Shown: piece by piece, positions 33,589 through 45,696 of the stretch | Layout: each line of letters opens with the position of its first letter | How positions within the stretch are numbered: the stretch's first letter is position 1 | Source of the DNA: Aphrocallistes beatrix | Lineage: Eukaryota > Porifera > Hexactinellida > Sceptrulophora > Aphrocallistidae | Reading direction: 5' to 3' | Length of the DNA stretch: 64,000 nucleotides | NCBI GenBank assembly: GCA_963281255.1 | Contig: OY725491.1 | Location: 1,612,001-1,676,000 of the forward strand | Position numbers and translations under genes: made by a program | The notes under the pieces: generated by a model | Database searches by the model: none | Seen by the model: the letters and a program-made list of their open reading frames with translations, nothing else | What the model was told of the DNA's origin: nothing

Positions 33589-36500
33589 TGTCTGCACAAA
33601 TTAGATTAGTCGTCTTGATTAAATTGGAAGCTTACAGTTTTTCTTGCACACTGACTTGCATCATGTTGTGTATTTGTTCTTTTGTTTAGCTCTAATATTT
33701 GAGGAATGTTCTTACTGTAAAATATGTCATTGAGCAGAAATGATCTTATGAATTAGCCTAGTTGTTGTATGAAATATTCAATTGTCTTACGCGTCTTTTG
33801 AATAATAATAATAATAATTGAAATGATTATTTGTAAGGAAATTATATCATTCATGTACAAAACCAGCAGATGCTTTGAAAATATTTTTGAGATAACAAAA
33901 TGTAGTATAGTGCATTAACTATGGCTGAAACAGATAAATATCTGAATTTGTAAACTTGACCCTTGCATAAATGAATAAATGCAAAAAGTCAAGCCTCAAA
34001 GTTGAAGATATAAGAATTTACAAATTGGTACGATACAACACATACATATATCCTACCATTACCATTATATATAACGATAGCAAAAGGTTGAGACTAATTT
34101 GGTGGCGAGGACATGCTCAATGGACTCTCCAGAGTTCGAATCGCACTTTTCAAAACCTACTCGAACTTGATAAATACCATGTTCTAGTGAGAATGTAAAC
34201 CTCAAATTCTGGATATTTGAATTATTGATTTGGATCTTCAGCAATCTAGACCTAAATAACAGATGCACTCACTGAAACTGAACTAATATTAGTGAAATGC
34301 ACGTGCTTAAAAGTCTACATTTTAAGAGGGGAAAATCCAAACCCGAAAAAAGTTCGATCCAAATAAAGAAAGTGGTTAAATATTCGGATTAGATAGAAAC
34401 GGAAGCATTCCATTTATCATATAAATATTCAATGAGTGCGTGCCATGAGTTATAAATATTGTCAACTGACAAAATCCGTCGACGGCTGTTCTGCGTGTTT
34501 AATTAATTACAATTTTCCACCAATTACAACCAAAACAAATTGTTTTAGATGAATTTGCGAAATGCCATAATTCGTAATTAAAACATCAAATAATTTTCAA
34601 CAATTTAGAAGTAATCAGAAAAAAGAATCTTTTCGGAAATTTTTTACAAAAATAGTTCAAATATGCTTGCTTATTGCAATAAAAACAATTGAATTCGTGT
34701 AATGATTTGTACATTATCCTCAAAATGTTTTATTAGGTAATATAATGCTCTCCACTGATTAGTTGAATTCTAGCAACACAGCTAAATAATTGTACTAAAA
34801 ACTACAATCATAATTGAAATGCACATTAAAGTGAAGGAGGCAAGCATTAAGCAGAGAAATCTCACCACATAAATACACATCTAGATCATCTGCAATATTA
34901 GCAAGTTAGTGCAAAACGCTTATAGAGTAATTTGATCATAATTCTCAGTAGCTTTATCACAGATATTCCTATCTTGCTGGGAAAAGGAGTGTATGTAGAA
35001 TAGTGTGTGTTTTTTCTGTGATTGGAGGAGAAAACAATTCTAAGAAAGGAGCAAAGTATTCGGGTGAATAGCTAGAAAGCTAGGGATGGACCAAACATAT
35101 GCAATTGAGAGAAGCAATGACTTATCCCGCAAATATTTAATGTTAAAGTCTAGCATCTTCAAACCCACAAATTCTCTATGAAGTAACAGTTAAGCATTGC
35201 ACAATTACTCCAGGATTGTTAAGGAAGAGACGTAATCCTAGAAATGATGAGAAAACCTATATTTTACTAGGAAACTCAATTCGCTAGTCCGATACAATTA
35301 ATGGCTTAGAGTCCTGGCTATAGCATCCTTCTAATACGAATAATTTCTGTTCTAAAGAAGATCAAGGTACCAATGGCTTCATTCTAGCAAAATTTGTTTG
35401 AAAATTTGAATGCTAATTTCAATATGAAATGAAGTGGGATAATTAGGTAGATTCGTCTCAGCAATTAAATCAATTTCCCAGATTACTTTAGCACTTGATC
35501 TTATTGCTTTAAGGAGGAATTATTAAAAGATGTAAAGAATTTAATTGAATCATGGTTTACCACTAGGATAAGAATATACAGAAAAAGATGTAAGAACTTA
35601 ATGTTAAGAAGTGAAGTTAGGGGCATACAAGTACGAATTCAAAGGTATTAGGAATGGATCTACCAGATCGCGAAACAAGTACTACTCTTACTATAAGGGA
35701 AACAAAAACTATTATGGAGAATAATAAGTATTAAAGAAATGATCTCTCCATAGTGGTAGATTAATAGGAAACAACTATCAAACAAAGATTTTAATCAGAA
35801 ATTAGTTCATCACATCGTACAACCAGCTTTCAAATTTGGTACGTAGTACCAGCATGATCATAGCAATAGAACAGAATTATAACACAAATACAATTACCTT
35901 ACATATAACACTGAGTTGTGATTTACCCCGACATGCTCAATCGTGGCTCTTGCAATTGAGTATATGAATCATTCGTGCACATGTGTTGAACGTAATAACA
36001 TAATTCTATGAATAGATTATCAGGAGGATATGTTTCTATATGCAAGGGCGCAGAAGCCAGGCGTGAAGTAGTCCGGTTGGGACTAAAAAGTGGTCAGATT
36101 GAAACAAGACCGGTGGCTACGGACCTGATATGTATAGCGCATGGTGATCCATCAAATAATTCTAATCAAAAACACTGAAAGTGGCTTATTTACGTAGTAA
36201 CATATAGATGAATACAGTTGAACCTGCCTGACCCGACACTCGCCGAAACGAAAAGGCGGTCGGATTATACAATGCAAATTGTATTGTACAGCGATAATTG
36301 GGAGTAGGAAACGGTGCCAGATTAGGCAGGTCTTCCGGATTACACAGGTGTCGGATTATGGAGGTTCTACCGTACAATATTTAGCAGAATTAATAGCATA
36401 GCACGGAATAGTGGATATAGAATAGAGAATATTATCAATTTTTGCCCATATTTAGAAGCAATTAATAGGTACGTATTATACAACTTTAGCTAGAGTAATA

Positions 36501-37036
36501 TAATATACTTAATGGGATGCTTCAAGGAGAATGAAATTATACTTTACATACAGATGTTACATCAAAGAACTCATTGATCCTATAGTAGTTATATTGAATA
36601 GACTAAACGACAAAGCCATTTAGAGATAGAACAGATTTGTGAACAAGTTAGAATGTCACGAATCTAGTTGATAGTATTGCTTAACCAATTCCTAATCCCA
36701 CTCCCATATCCCATATGGAAACACCGCTAGTAACCATTGAGTACCAGGTCACAGGAATCAAGAAGTCAGCTGAACTGGACGGATAGAACTAAGTACATTG
36801 AACATCATAATTACACCTCAACATAAACATTTGAAAATCACAAAGTTCAAACAAATAATCTTTATAAGACTATTAATTCAAAAACAACTTGAAAATAAGA
36901 AAGGTAATTGAAAGATAGTACTATCTAATTACTTAGATTATGCTTCCGCAGCAAGTGATCTGGTCAGCATACGTTTCATTATAGATAGAATCAAGGATTA
37001 GGTAGAACTACTTCAAGTATAGTACGAGAAGAAATC
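33589..37036. other. 3.4-kb AT-rich intergenic region
   Basis: Mostly A-rich, low-complexity sequence with only very short open frames. An (aat)n run lies at about 33803-33818. The only recognised element is the MITE at 36206-36375. No gene is seen; 34.9-36.0 kb shows nothing interpretable. Confidence 0.6.
36206..36375. mobile_element. Pogo-like MITE, about 170 bp
   Basis: Left 'tacagttgaacctgcctgac' and the complement of the right end, 'tacggtagaacctccataat', are imperfect inverted repeats. Both contain 'ccgacac'. TA-flanked. Confidence 0.65.
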
Positions 37037-37045
37037 TATAAAAGG
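37037..37045 (+). promoter_or_regulatory. TATA box of the NHL gene
   Basis: TATAAAAGG is a consensus TATA box. Transcription would start about 30 bp downstream (near 37068), before the first in-frame ATG at 37119. This supports that ATG as the start codon. Confidence 0.6.
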
Positions 37046-37118
37046 ACTCAGATATGTGTGTGGAAACAAAGAATTTCGGAAAAAGCAACTGCAAAACAAA
37101 CACAAGAACAACTCAACT

Positions 37119-38396
37119 ATGGAAATCAATCTGGAAGATTATCCAATCATAATACAACAAATTTATCATGCAAGAGGAATGATAATTGAAGAATTTGAGC
37201 TACTATCTGAGAAAATTGAAGAGAGGAAAAACCTTCTACTCTCAAGACTTCACGAGTTTGAAAATGAAGTCATGACAGTGATGGTGAACAAAATGTCAAA
37301 GATTGAAGAATTCGAAAAGACGAAGTATATCGCACGAGGCAAAGGGGGAATAAAAAATCACTTGACAATTAAAGCTAGCCTCTTAAAGTCGCTCGAAGAC
37401 AAAATAAAAGATCTACAAGACATGGACATTGCAAAGTACACAGATGTTAAATTCAGTTATGATCGTACACTGATAGATAAAATCGACAACTTCGGAAAAC
37501 TAATTCTAACTCCGCGAAATGTAACACCCTATCGTGTTATAAACAGCGATCCTTCCACCATTGGAAAGCTAGAACCGCATGCAATAGCAACAGATCAGAA
37601 AGATGGACGAATCTACCTACTGAACCTAGTACAAGGAAAGGAAATAAAAGTGTTCAACTCACTCTTCAAGCTAGAGAATACCTTCTCAATACAGAAATCA
37701 GGCGCACTCTCTTTGGGGGGAATCACAGTGGACCCACTCTACCTCTACGTGTCGATCTGTAACAAACACGTCATCTACAAGTTCAATAAGGAGACAGGGG
37801 CGCTGGTGGAACAGCTGGGGAAAAGAGGAGGGGGTACGCTCGAGTTTGAGTATCCAGCTGGTTTGAAATGCCATGAGAAGTACCTACTGATATGTGACTC
37901 AGGCAACAGTCGTGTGCAAGTACTAGAGAAAAACGTCCCAATCAAATTCTCGCACCATATAGGATATGCGGACAACAGCTCAGGACCATTGCGAAAGCCG
38001 CGAAGCATTGACACCAACACAAACGGCCAGGTGGTGGTGCTGCACACAGGGACACCCTGCATCAACGTGTACACTATAATGGGGGAGCTGTTGTACCTAG
38101 CTGGTATACAGAATGACCCCAATGAACTGATGGGAGGATTTGCGGTTACAATCAATGAAGAGGGAGTCATAATGGTAACCGACTACGCGAGGAACAAGAT
38201 AATAATGTACGATAGGCCGGATAGCTCGGTGTGTGTGGCGTTTGGTAGGGAAGGAGAAATGCCAGGAGAGTTCAACAAGGTCCATGGACTGTACGCCTCA
38301 GATAAATTCCTCTACGTGTGCGACAAAGAGAATGCAAGAATACAGTACTACAAGATGGATAAGCTGAACGCTTTGCTCCACTTAAGTCATTCTTAA
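37119..38396 (+). CDS. Coiled-coil/NHL-repeat protein (TRIM-NHL-like, no RING)
   Basis: 425 residues from the ATG at 37119; the frame is open upstream but only through a GTG. The N-terminal ~120 residues are charged and helical (IIQQIYHARGMIIEEFELL, KIEERKNLLLSRLHEF) and should form a coiled coil like those of TRIM proteins. Residues about 150-415 read as a six-bladed NHL beta-propeller, with blades such as PHAIATDQKDGRIYLLN, LSLGGITVDPLYLYVS, YPAGLKCHEKYLLICDSGNS, PRSIDTNTNGQVVVLH and VHGLYASDKFLYVCDKENAR. RING and B-box zinc fingers are missing, so ubiquitin-ligase activity is not expected. A scaffold or RNA/protein-binding role is an inference. Single exon with a TATA box 74 bp upstream and AATAAA at 38593. 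Invertebrates often have many such genes. Confidence 0.8.
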   Translation: MEINLEDYPIIIQQIYHARGMIIEEFELLSEKIEERKNLLLSRLHEFENEVMTVMVNKMSKIEEFEKTKYIARGKGGIKNHLTIKASLLKSLEDKIKDLQDMDIAKYTDVKFSYDRTLIDKIDNFGKLILTPRNVTPYRVINSDPSTIGKLEPHAIATDQKDGRIYLLNLVQGKEIKVFNSLFKLENTFSIQKSGALSLGGITVDPLYLYVSICNKHVIYKFNKETGALVEQLGKRGGGTLEFEYPAGLKCHEKYLLICDSGNSRVQVLEKNVPIKFSHHIGYADNSSGPLRKPRSIDTNTNGQVVVLHTGTPCINVYTIMGELLYLAGIQNDPNELMGGFAVTINEEGVIMVTDYARNKIIMYDRPDSSVCVAFGREGEMPGEFNKVHGLYASDKFLYVCDKENARIQYYKMDKLNALLHLSHS

Positions 38397-39632
38397 TTTA
38401 GTTGAATATATGTACTGATGCTATATTTTAAGTTAGTGAGTTGTTGGTAGATTTTAGATCTTATCATAAATACAAAAACGATTAAATATACAATGTTACG
38501 GTGAAACTAGCATACCACTATGTATTTAGTATTAAAATATGTGTGATTATACATTTACTCAGGTAGGATTGAGTCGTAGTAAATTCAATTGAAATAAAGT
38601 TTGCGTTTTCAAAATAATCACCAAACAAAAAAGTAAGAAATGCAGTAGTGTTTGCCTAATACAGATAAACCTCTAAATACGGCATGAACCCATTCTCCCG
38701 ACTTTACTTTATTGCTACTATGTAAATAATACAGTGTGAAGCTCCGAGATCTGGCACAAGCACCGAATAAAAATATACATTTATATAGCGCAGATTCCAT
38801 ATTAATATGTTCGAGTGCGGTTTACCTGTAGCTACAAGTAGTATTAGTTCGAAATTAGAATTTTAAGAGACAATTCATTTCATATCAGGAGAATCCAATT
38901 AATATAATAATTTCCCTTTGAACTTGGAAATAATATCTTGTAGTACAGCAACGTCAATCGAGTATTTGAGATACATAGTAAGATAAAGGTATATAAATAC
39001 GTGTTACAAATTAGATCAATACTGGCTCCATATCTAGTTAGAATAGTTAGAATCAGTAATAATATTCAGGTGTCATCGATTTTAAAAGATGCTAAGTCTG
39101 CACACTTCGCAATTAAGCTGTGTGCATTACTACGAGAATGAAGACAGTCTAGTTCACCAGAATACTGGGTAAGCAGACTACAATGTAGTCTACATGTATC
39201 TGGTGCTGGAATCAACACTTCTCATAATTAATTAACTAATCAATGTACTAATAACTTAATTAATATGCAACAATTTCATGGGAAATTAAGGAAAGTATTG
39301 AGAAGAAGAGTTATAATAGCAATGTTATCATTGCACTCGAGTAAATATCGTACAAACAAATAGTAATAATTTTTTTTAAAAAAATGTAGAAAAACTATAA
39401 TGTTGGATTTTATCAAAAAGAATGTGAATATGTAAATAGTTATAGTAGTAGTATTCGCCAGTTAATATGAGGGCAAACTGAGTATGTGAATGTAAGGTTC
39501 AGGCTCAGGTATTGAAAAGAATCGAAGAAGGATTGACGAACAATTAGAATAAAGTTTGGAGATAACTTTTGACAAAAGCGATAATTAGGCAATGAATCGC
39601 TATTTAATGGATTAATAATTGAGCAAAAGTGA
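38397..39632. other. Intergenic between the NHL gene and TBC1D32
   Basis: Holds the NHL poly(A) signal and otherwise AT-rich sequence without a recognisable gene or element. Confidence 0.55.
38593..38598 (+). terminator. Poly(A) signal of the NHL gene
   Basis: AATAAA about 200 bp after the stop codon. Confidence 0.5.
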
Positions 39633-39641
39633 TATATAAAA
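39633..39641 (+). promoter_or_regulatory. TATA-like box of TBC1D32
   Basis: TATATAAAA lies 7 bp before the ATG at 39648 and 85 bp before the in-frame ATG at 39726. If it is a real TATA box, the messenger would begin near 39665 and translation at 39726. Confidence 0.45.
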
Positions 39642-39647
39642 ACGTCA

Positions 39648-42600
39648 ATGAATGTTAAATACCCATTACAAACTAAAAATAATTCGAATACAATAACTCT
39701 GGAAAGTAAGAAAAAACAAGCGAACATGTCGCATCTAAATTCAGCAGAAGTTTCGAATTTGGCTCAGAGTGATCAGCTCATTCCTGGTCTTTACAAGGTC
39801 GTATCTGGGCTGAACAGTGCACATCGATCTAGCAGTCAGTCAGACATATCCTCCAAGGAGCTGCTGCTCCAGTTGGACCCTAACGATACCAATGAACTAA
39901 CCACAAACCTGAAAGAGAAACTCACCAAATCTTTGAGCTCATTAGTGGAGAGGGAATTGGAGCAACACTCCCAAGAGCTCATATCAAACACAGATCCAGG
40001 CAAGATTGTGAATAGCATCAGTGAATCTATCCTGGAGAATGCACGGTACACGGAGTTGTATGGATCTCTCAGTAGCAGTCTTAGAGAAGCGACGCTGGCT
40101 GTGATTGACGAGATGGAGCTGCATTCCCGAGAGGGATCACTGAACAACTACCTTCCTGTTGACACACAAACATCAGAGAGTTTATCAGCCAACTTCCCTT
40201 ACTCCTGCATGCCATACATATCTTCTGCGTATCTCAAGGAACTGGTGGACAAATTTGATATTAGCAGCCGGCCAGATGTAAGGAGAGAAGCTCTACAAGC
40301 AATCATACAATTTTCCCCCTCTGAAATGTTATCTTGTCCTGATTGGCCCACACTACACGTGCTGGTAACTAGATCCCTAGCCGACCAAGATGATTACATT
40401 AGTAATAACAGCTTCGCGCTATTGCTACGTCTCTTCTCAACCTCAAACCTAACAGCCATAAAAGAGGCGTATACGATTTTGGTAGAGCATTTGATTGATA
40501 CGTTCACACATCCCCCTACTTACCTGCAGCAGATAAAATATGGTATTGATGTGTGTAAACCAGAGATCGGTGGGGTAATGCAAAAGTTTCAACTTCTATC
40601 TGTCTTCATAAATTCATTACCCAATTACTGGTTTAGGTTCAACAATGCCTACATGACTGAGGTCATCGATAAAACTTTGGATCTACTGATGCTGCAGATT
40701 GAACATGATACGCTCACTTCGTTCTCGAAAGCCCAGCCTATATCGCCAATACATTTTCTCGGACTAGTAGATCACAAGGCTAATTGGTTCCAGACGTTAC
40801 TCCATGCAGAATATTCACGACATTTTGTTGTGAGTAAACTTGAAAAACATCCAAAATTCTTGTGCACACTGGTGGAATACATTTCATTATTCGTTCGCCA
40901 GATTGAAAGAAATGATCTGAATCAGATTCCATCAGAAACTCAAGAACTTCCACTGGACTATTACTACAATGAAGACTGCCTCAACTATCTCTTCTTCATT
41001 GTCTCGCTGAAAGCAATGCAGAATATACTCATATTCGAGTGTAGGCATATTCTATTCCCGCACTCTTCTGATGGAGAATATTTCAAAGTGAAGAATGATG
41101 CAGGAATACATTTTATCTCGACGCTACTAGACAAACTCTATTCTAACAATAACTCATTGCAGACAGAACTAGATCCATACCAGATTGTGCTGGAAACAAT
41201 TATGAAAGCTTTAAAAAGAGGAAGAATAAATGATCAACTATTTTCCAACGGAAAAATATTTAGAAGTCTATTGCAACCACTTAAGGAGGAGCGAATTACT
41301 CTGTTCCAGGAAGAGAATTCACACTTGAGTTATGTATACGAGCTTATGGAATGTCTTACTCAAAAAGAGATTGGGAGGAAATATTTCACACATCAGGAAA
41401 ATATGACACAAACCTTCAAAAGCTTGGTCACACAAACAAAACTGTTACTAGAAGACAGTCCTGAGAAAAAGCTTGTGACTACAATTCAGAAGATATTGAC
41501 GCCAGTAATTAACATTCTAAACATGCCAGAATGTATTTCATTCGATGAACAGTTTAAAGTTATTCAATTCCTTAGCAATTTGCTAAAAAAACCTAACTTC
41601 TCCCAAAATAACAGCAATAGACATGAAGTGTTGGACATAACGGGGGACCTGTTATCCACACCAAAAGGTATAATGTCCCTCAATCAATATGGGATATTGG
41701 ACGAATGCATTGAAGTCCTATTCACAAACTGTGATATCAACCTTAACTGCTGTAAAACGGGATCAATCCGTTATGGATACTATCTATCTCAGTTGAGCAA
41801 TTTTCCCTGTGCCATGTCTGGTCTAAATGTAACAAACATTTGTGAACATCTTACTGACATACTCGTCAAGTTGCTGAATCGAATAAACGAACCTCTGCTC
41901 TACCAACAAACAAGCCTGATAGCTCCACTCAATAGAAATATCCACAGAGCACTGCACAATATTGCTAAGGTCCTTGTCAACTACCCAGCTCTCACTGTGA
42001 TGGTAGATAGAACGGGTAGCGAAGGAGTCTCAGGCACCTCAATAACAAAGTTACTGACTGAATACGTAATAATAACACCTCCACAACGTATTAACGATGT
42101 TTGTAACTTTGAAGAGAGTCACACTATCTGTCTATCCCTGCTCAATCTCCTTCTTAGCTCATTGGATAACTTCATACTGTTGGAAGACAGGTTCGGTTTG
42201 AGTAAGGTGATGATAAGCTTGCAGAACTATATGGCATTGCAAGATGGTACTCAGATATTGGATCAGCCTTGGTACGAGCGTAATAGAGTCCTTCTGAAGG
42301 TGGCAGTTATCGGGGGACCGAGCGAGAAGATGCATCCAGTAAACTCATTATACAGTTATGAAGATATTGAAAAAGAAAAATTTCCAACTTTTACAAATTT
42401 ACCAATTCCAACTGCTTACTTAAATTTCCAACAGAAAGAAAATTCGATGCAAGAAAATTCAAAAGATTTCCCAACATCACATCCGGATCTTGAATCTTGG
42501 TTCATAAAACAGCTATCATCCACTGAGAACAACAAACTCCTCAAGGACACTCAGGCATTGCTGCAGCACTCCTTGTCTCGAACAGACAATCTAGTATTTC

Positions 42601-43403
42601 CAAAATCCAATCCCACCTTCGATCACAAGATCAACGCCAATCCTACTGCAGGCGCAAAGGCAGCAACCAAGTTGATCGTCCAGTATGGCCTGAACCTAGG
42701 ATTATTGAAGAGTGGAGAACCATGTGAAAGGCAGCTGGATCTGCTGCTAGCAAATTGTAGATCTTTCCTAGTAAGCCAACAGATCAAATTGCCTAATCAA
42801 ACCATGAAATCTGTTCAGAATTCAATACAAGGATATGACTGGTTCGTAGGGATTATATTCATCTTACTACAAGGCAATCCTAGCAAATGCTTCTCGCTTC
42901 TAGTTGCTTTTTCATCGCAGCTAGCATCATGCTACGTTTGGTTGAACAGGATTTACAAATCTCAACTACTCCCACAGCTCTTTACGTTAACAGGGTGTCA
43001 TTGGGGCATGGTTAATCTGCTCCATTATTTGGAGTTGATCGTCAAAACAGAATTGCCGAATACACATGCAGCTTTGCATATTAGCGGAATCGCTCTCGGC
43101 ACGATATGCAGTAGCTGGGTTAGGCAGTGCTTTCTGAACTTTCTTGACTTTGAAGAGATATGTTACTATCTTCTCATAGTTCTAATCCTGGGTGTTGACT
43201 ACCAACTCTATTTTGTTGCTTCCATTCTGAAACATTTAGAGATGGATATAATGAAAGCGACGCAGGAAAACAATCTGATGGGTTTTCTATTGGAAAGTCC
43301 AATTAGAGGGTATAGAGCAAGTAATGGGATCACGTACATGAGAGAACTTGAAGAAAGATGGAGAAATGCTGTTAACACAGGATTGAGGACACTTCCCGAA
43401 TAG
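39648..43403 (+). CDS. TBC1D32: TBC1D32 / protein broad-minded (BROMI)
   Basis: A 1251-residue open frame, near the length of vertebrate TBC1D32 (about 1257). The family acts at the cilium: BROMI with the kinase CCRK/CDK20 controls ciliary assembly and Hedgehog output. The N-terminal two thirds are armadillo/HEAT-like helices (for example VRREALQAIIQFSPSEML and NNSFALLLRLFS). The C-terminal ~200 residues are the degenerate TBC (Rab-GAP-like) region, with GCHWGMVNLLHYLE, LFTLTG and ICYYLLIVLILGVDYQLYF. From family knowledge this TBC region is thought to lack GAP activity. The start is 39648 or, more likely given the TATA-like box, Met27 at 39726 (MSHLNSAEV). An AATAAA lies at 43436-43441, only 33 bp after the stop. 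The whole gene is one exon, unexpected for such a long conserved animal gene. Confidence 0.85.
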   Translation: MNVKYPLQTKNNSNTITLESKKKQANMSHLNSAEVSNLAQSDQLIPGLYKVVSGLNSAHRSSSQSDISSKELLLQLDPNDTNELTTNLKEKLTKSLSSLVERELEQHSQELISNTDPGKIVNSISESILENARYTELYGSLSSSLREATLAVIDEMELHSREGSLNNYLPVDTQTSESLSANFPYSCMPYISSAYLKELVDKFDISSRPDVRREALQAIIQFSPSEMLSCPDWPTLHVLVTRSLADQDDYISNNSFALLLRLFSTSNLTAIKEAYTILVEHLIDTFTHPPTYLQQIKYGIDVCKPEIGGVMQKFQLLSVFINSLPNYWFRFNNAYMTEVIDKTLDLLMLQIEHDTLTSFSKAQPISPIHFLGLVDHKANWFQTLLHAEYSRHFVVSKLEKHPKFLCTLVEYISLFVRQIERNDLNQIPSETQELPLDYYYNEDCLNYLFFIVSLKAMQNILIFECRHILFPHSSDGEYFKVKNDAGIHFISTLLDKLYSNNNSLQTELDPYQIVLETIMKALKRGRINDQLFSNGKIFRSLLQPLKEERITLFQEENSHLSYVYELMECLTQKEIGRKYFTHQENMTQTFKSLVTQTKLLLEDSPEKKLVTTIQKILTPVINILNMPECISFDEQFKVIQFLSNLLKKPNFSQNNSNRHEVLDITGDLLSTPKGIMSLNQYGILDECIEVLFTNCDINLNCCKTGSIRYGYYLSQLSNFPCAMSGLNVTNICEHLTDILVKLLNRINEPLLYQQTSLIAPLNRNIHRALHNIAKVLVNYPALTVMVDRTGSEGVSGTSITKLLTEYVIITPPQRINDVCNFEESHTICLSLLNLLLSSLDNFILLEDRFGLSKVMISLQNYMALQDGTQILDQPWYERNRVLLKVAVIGGPSEKMHPVNSLYSYEDIEKEKFPTFTNLPIPTAYLNFQQKENSMQENSKDFPTSHPDLESWFIKQLSSTENNKLLKDTQALLQHSLSRTDNLVFPKSNPTFDHKINANPTAGAKAATKLIVQYGLNLGLLKSGEPCERQLDLLLANCRSFLVSQQIKLPNQTMKSVQNSIQGYDWFVGIIFILLQGNPSKCFSLLVAFSSQLASCYVWLNRIYKSQLLPQLFTLTGCHWGMVNLLHYLELIVKTELPNTHAALHISGIALGTICSSWVRQCFLNFLDFEEICYYLLIVLILGVDYQLYFVASILKHLEMDIMKATQENNLMGFLLESPIRGYRASNGITYMRELEERWRNAVNTGLRTLPE

Positions 43404-43920
43404 AGAATCTTAATGTTTATGATATTACGTATATAAATAAAATACCGTATACGTATGCTTGAATACTAGCCGGCTCCCGAATAATTGCCCCCCAAAGAGG
43501 GTGCTAAATTTTATTTGTACCTCTGAGAAAAAGATTAATGTTAATTCATCCTTCTACCGTTGAATCACTCGTGCAGATACGTATATTAATTGAAGACCCA
43601 CTTATTCCTGAAATGTTATTCGAGGCTATCCGGTTATCTGGTATATGCTAGGTCAGAAAGCGTAAAATACAATGGATAGGATAATCACAAAGAAATCAAG
43701 GGATTTATGATAAAGTTTAGAGAATGTACTACATCACAAAAAAAAACTGAAACCTCTTAATATATAATTTTAAGAACGAAAAGGAAAGAAACTTCAAAAA
43801 AGATTTTCAAAATTATTCAACAGAAAGTTTAAACACAGTTAAAAAAATCGTACTTACAAAATAAGTTTATACAACCACAAAGTTCGGAATATGTTCATAC
43901 CAATTGTACGAATTCTGGAG
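43404..43920. other. Intergenic after TBC1D32
   Basis: The poly(A) signal AATAAA is at 43436-43441. 43473-43610 is a repeat shared with 9724-9860 ('gagggtgctaaatt', 'gaatcac'). The rest is A-rich with no gene. Confidence 0.5.
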
Positions 43921-45696
43921 TACCGTATTGCTTCGAATAAGCGCCCGGGCGCTTATTTATTTCGTGCACCCTTTAGACCCGGCGCTTATTCAAACCGGAG
44001 CTTATTCAAGCCCCGGCGCTTATTTTTTCATTCGCTATTTTGACCCGGCGCACTTTTTTTGTTTACTACATTGACTGGCACTTATTTTTGCCACAACTGA
44101 GAATGTTAGTTCTATTAAAAAAGGATAATGTAATGTTTCAAAAAGCACTTCACAGTGGGCAAAAAGTGGCGATTTAGAGGAAATAGGCATTTGTGTTCAA
44201 GATAGAGCCATAATATGTATTATGAGCATATGGGTTATTGGGTATGAGAAATCGAAAGGGCCAACTAATTTTTTTGTATGACCTCTATTTTTGTTAGTGA
44301 TGACAGGGCATATTTTTGATAAATTATTAATCATAATGTAAATGGCGTAAATATTCAAGATAGAGCCATAATATGTATTATGAGCATATGGGTTATTGGG
44401 TATGAGAAGTCGAAAGGGCTAACAAATTCTTTTGTATGACCTCTATTTATGTCAGTGATGACATAACATTTTTTTGATAAATTATTAATCATAATCAAAT
44501 GGAGTAAATATTCAAGATAGAGCCATAATATGTATTATGAGCATATGGGTTATTGGTTATGAGAAGTCGAAAGGGCCAACTAATTCTTTTGTAGGGCCTC
44601 CATTTTGTCAGTGATGACATAGCGTTTTTTGATAAATTATTAATCATAATGAAAATGGCATCCCTCAAAAAATGGGATATGATTCCATTAAACTAGCCCT
44701 TTTTTTCACATAGCACTATATTTTTTCTTCATGTTTGTAAATTTAGATCTGACTGAATTAAATTCATTCTCAGAGATGCTATTTTTCATCAAAAATAATT
44801 TTGTAGCTTCCCTAACATTTTGTTTTTGTTCAATTAGCAAGTTCCAAGCATCAATATCGTTCATTGTGTAAATTTAGATGTGAGATGATATTTTATTTGT
44901 TTACCATACCCTTTTTAACAATTTAACTCTTCATAAATAACATCATTGGCGTTCAATTTCATGCTTATTAGTAATTATTAATCATTGTTATGCTTCATTT
45001 GTGCTAATCTTAGGCAACCATGACTAAAAAATTTGACTTTTGAAGTGGTACCTTTTCGACCCAATTGACTACTTAAATGTAATTTCTGATTGTGTGCGGC
45101 ACCGTGCGGCTGTACTATGCATTTTAAATCAATCAGAAGTGCATAAAGTAACTCTGGTTAACGGCTTTTATCACGCCTCTCTACGCCTCTAAAGTTCCTA
45201 CACTATATAGACATGATTCGCAAAACGAATGTATTACCATTTTGAATGTTAATTTTTTTAAAACTACTGGAAGTAACGCTATTGTATCACGAATATATCA
45301 TATAATGCATGTTATTAAGATAACTTGTAAATTATATTATGCTGGCTTCTATATTCTAAGAAACTAAGCGACAAGTAAAATTGGGTGTAAAAATGAAAGG
45401 ATTCAAAATTGCTTGATCACTCCGGCTAACCACAACATTACTCGAGTATGCATGAGTTGTTCTTTTTGCAATTTGGAATTCTTAGGTTTCAGACAGTGTA
45501 GAATCTAAATTTGATATCAAACATCGATTTCAAGATTCAAAAAAAAGATCCTATTTCCCCTAATTTGCCCACTGTGCACTTGTAGGTATATATGTCACTA
45601 CTGAGAATACTAGTTTGATATGATGTTCAGAGAACTAAAATACCCCGGCGTCCGACGCTTATTCGAGCCCCGGCGCTTATTCAGGGAAATACGGTA
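43921..45696. mobile_element. 1.8-kb non-autonomous element with 'ccggcgctta' inverted repeats
   Basis: The left end 'taccgtattgcttcgaataa' and right end, complement 'taccgtatttccctgaataa', are imperfect inverted repeats of about 40 bp. They are enriched in 'ccccggcgcttatt' and flanked by TA, which suits the Tc1/mariner-pogo superfamily. The interior has no open reading frame and contains the triplicated 150-bp repeat at 44195-44650. Confidence 0.75.
44195..44650 (+). repeat. Three tandem ~150-bp units
   Basis: Each unit has 'ttcaagatagagccataata', 'gagcatatgggttattgg', 'agtcgaaagggc' and 'gataaattattaatcataat'. They are highly similar, suggesting recent local amplification inside the element. 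Confidence 0.85.

Noticed and set aside
37056..37118. 22-residue longer NHL protein start
   Set aside because: The first codon is GTG and lies only 11 bp after the TATA box; the first ATG is at 37119.
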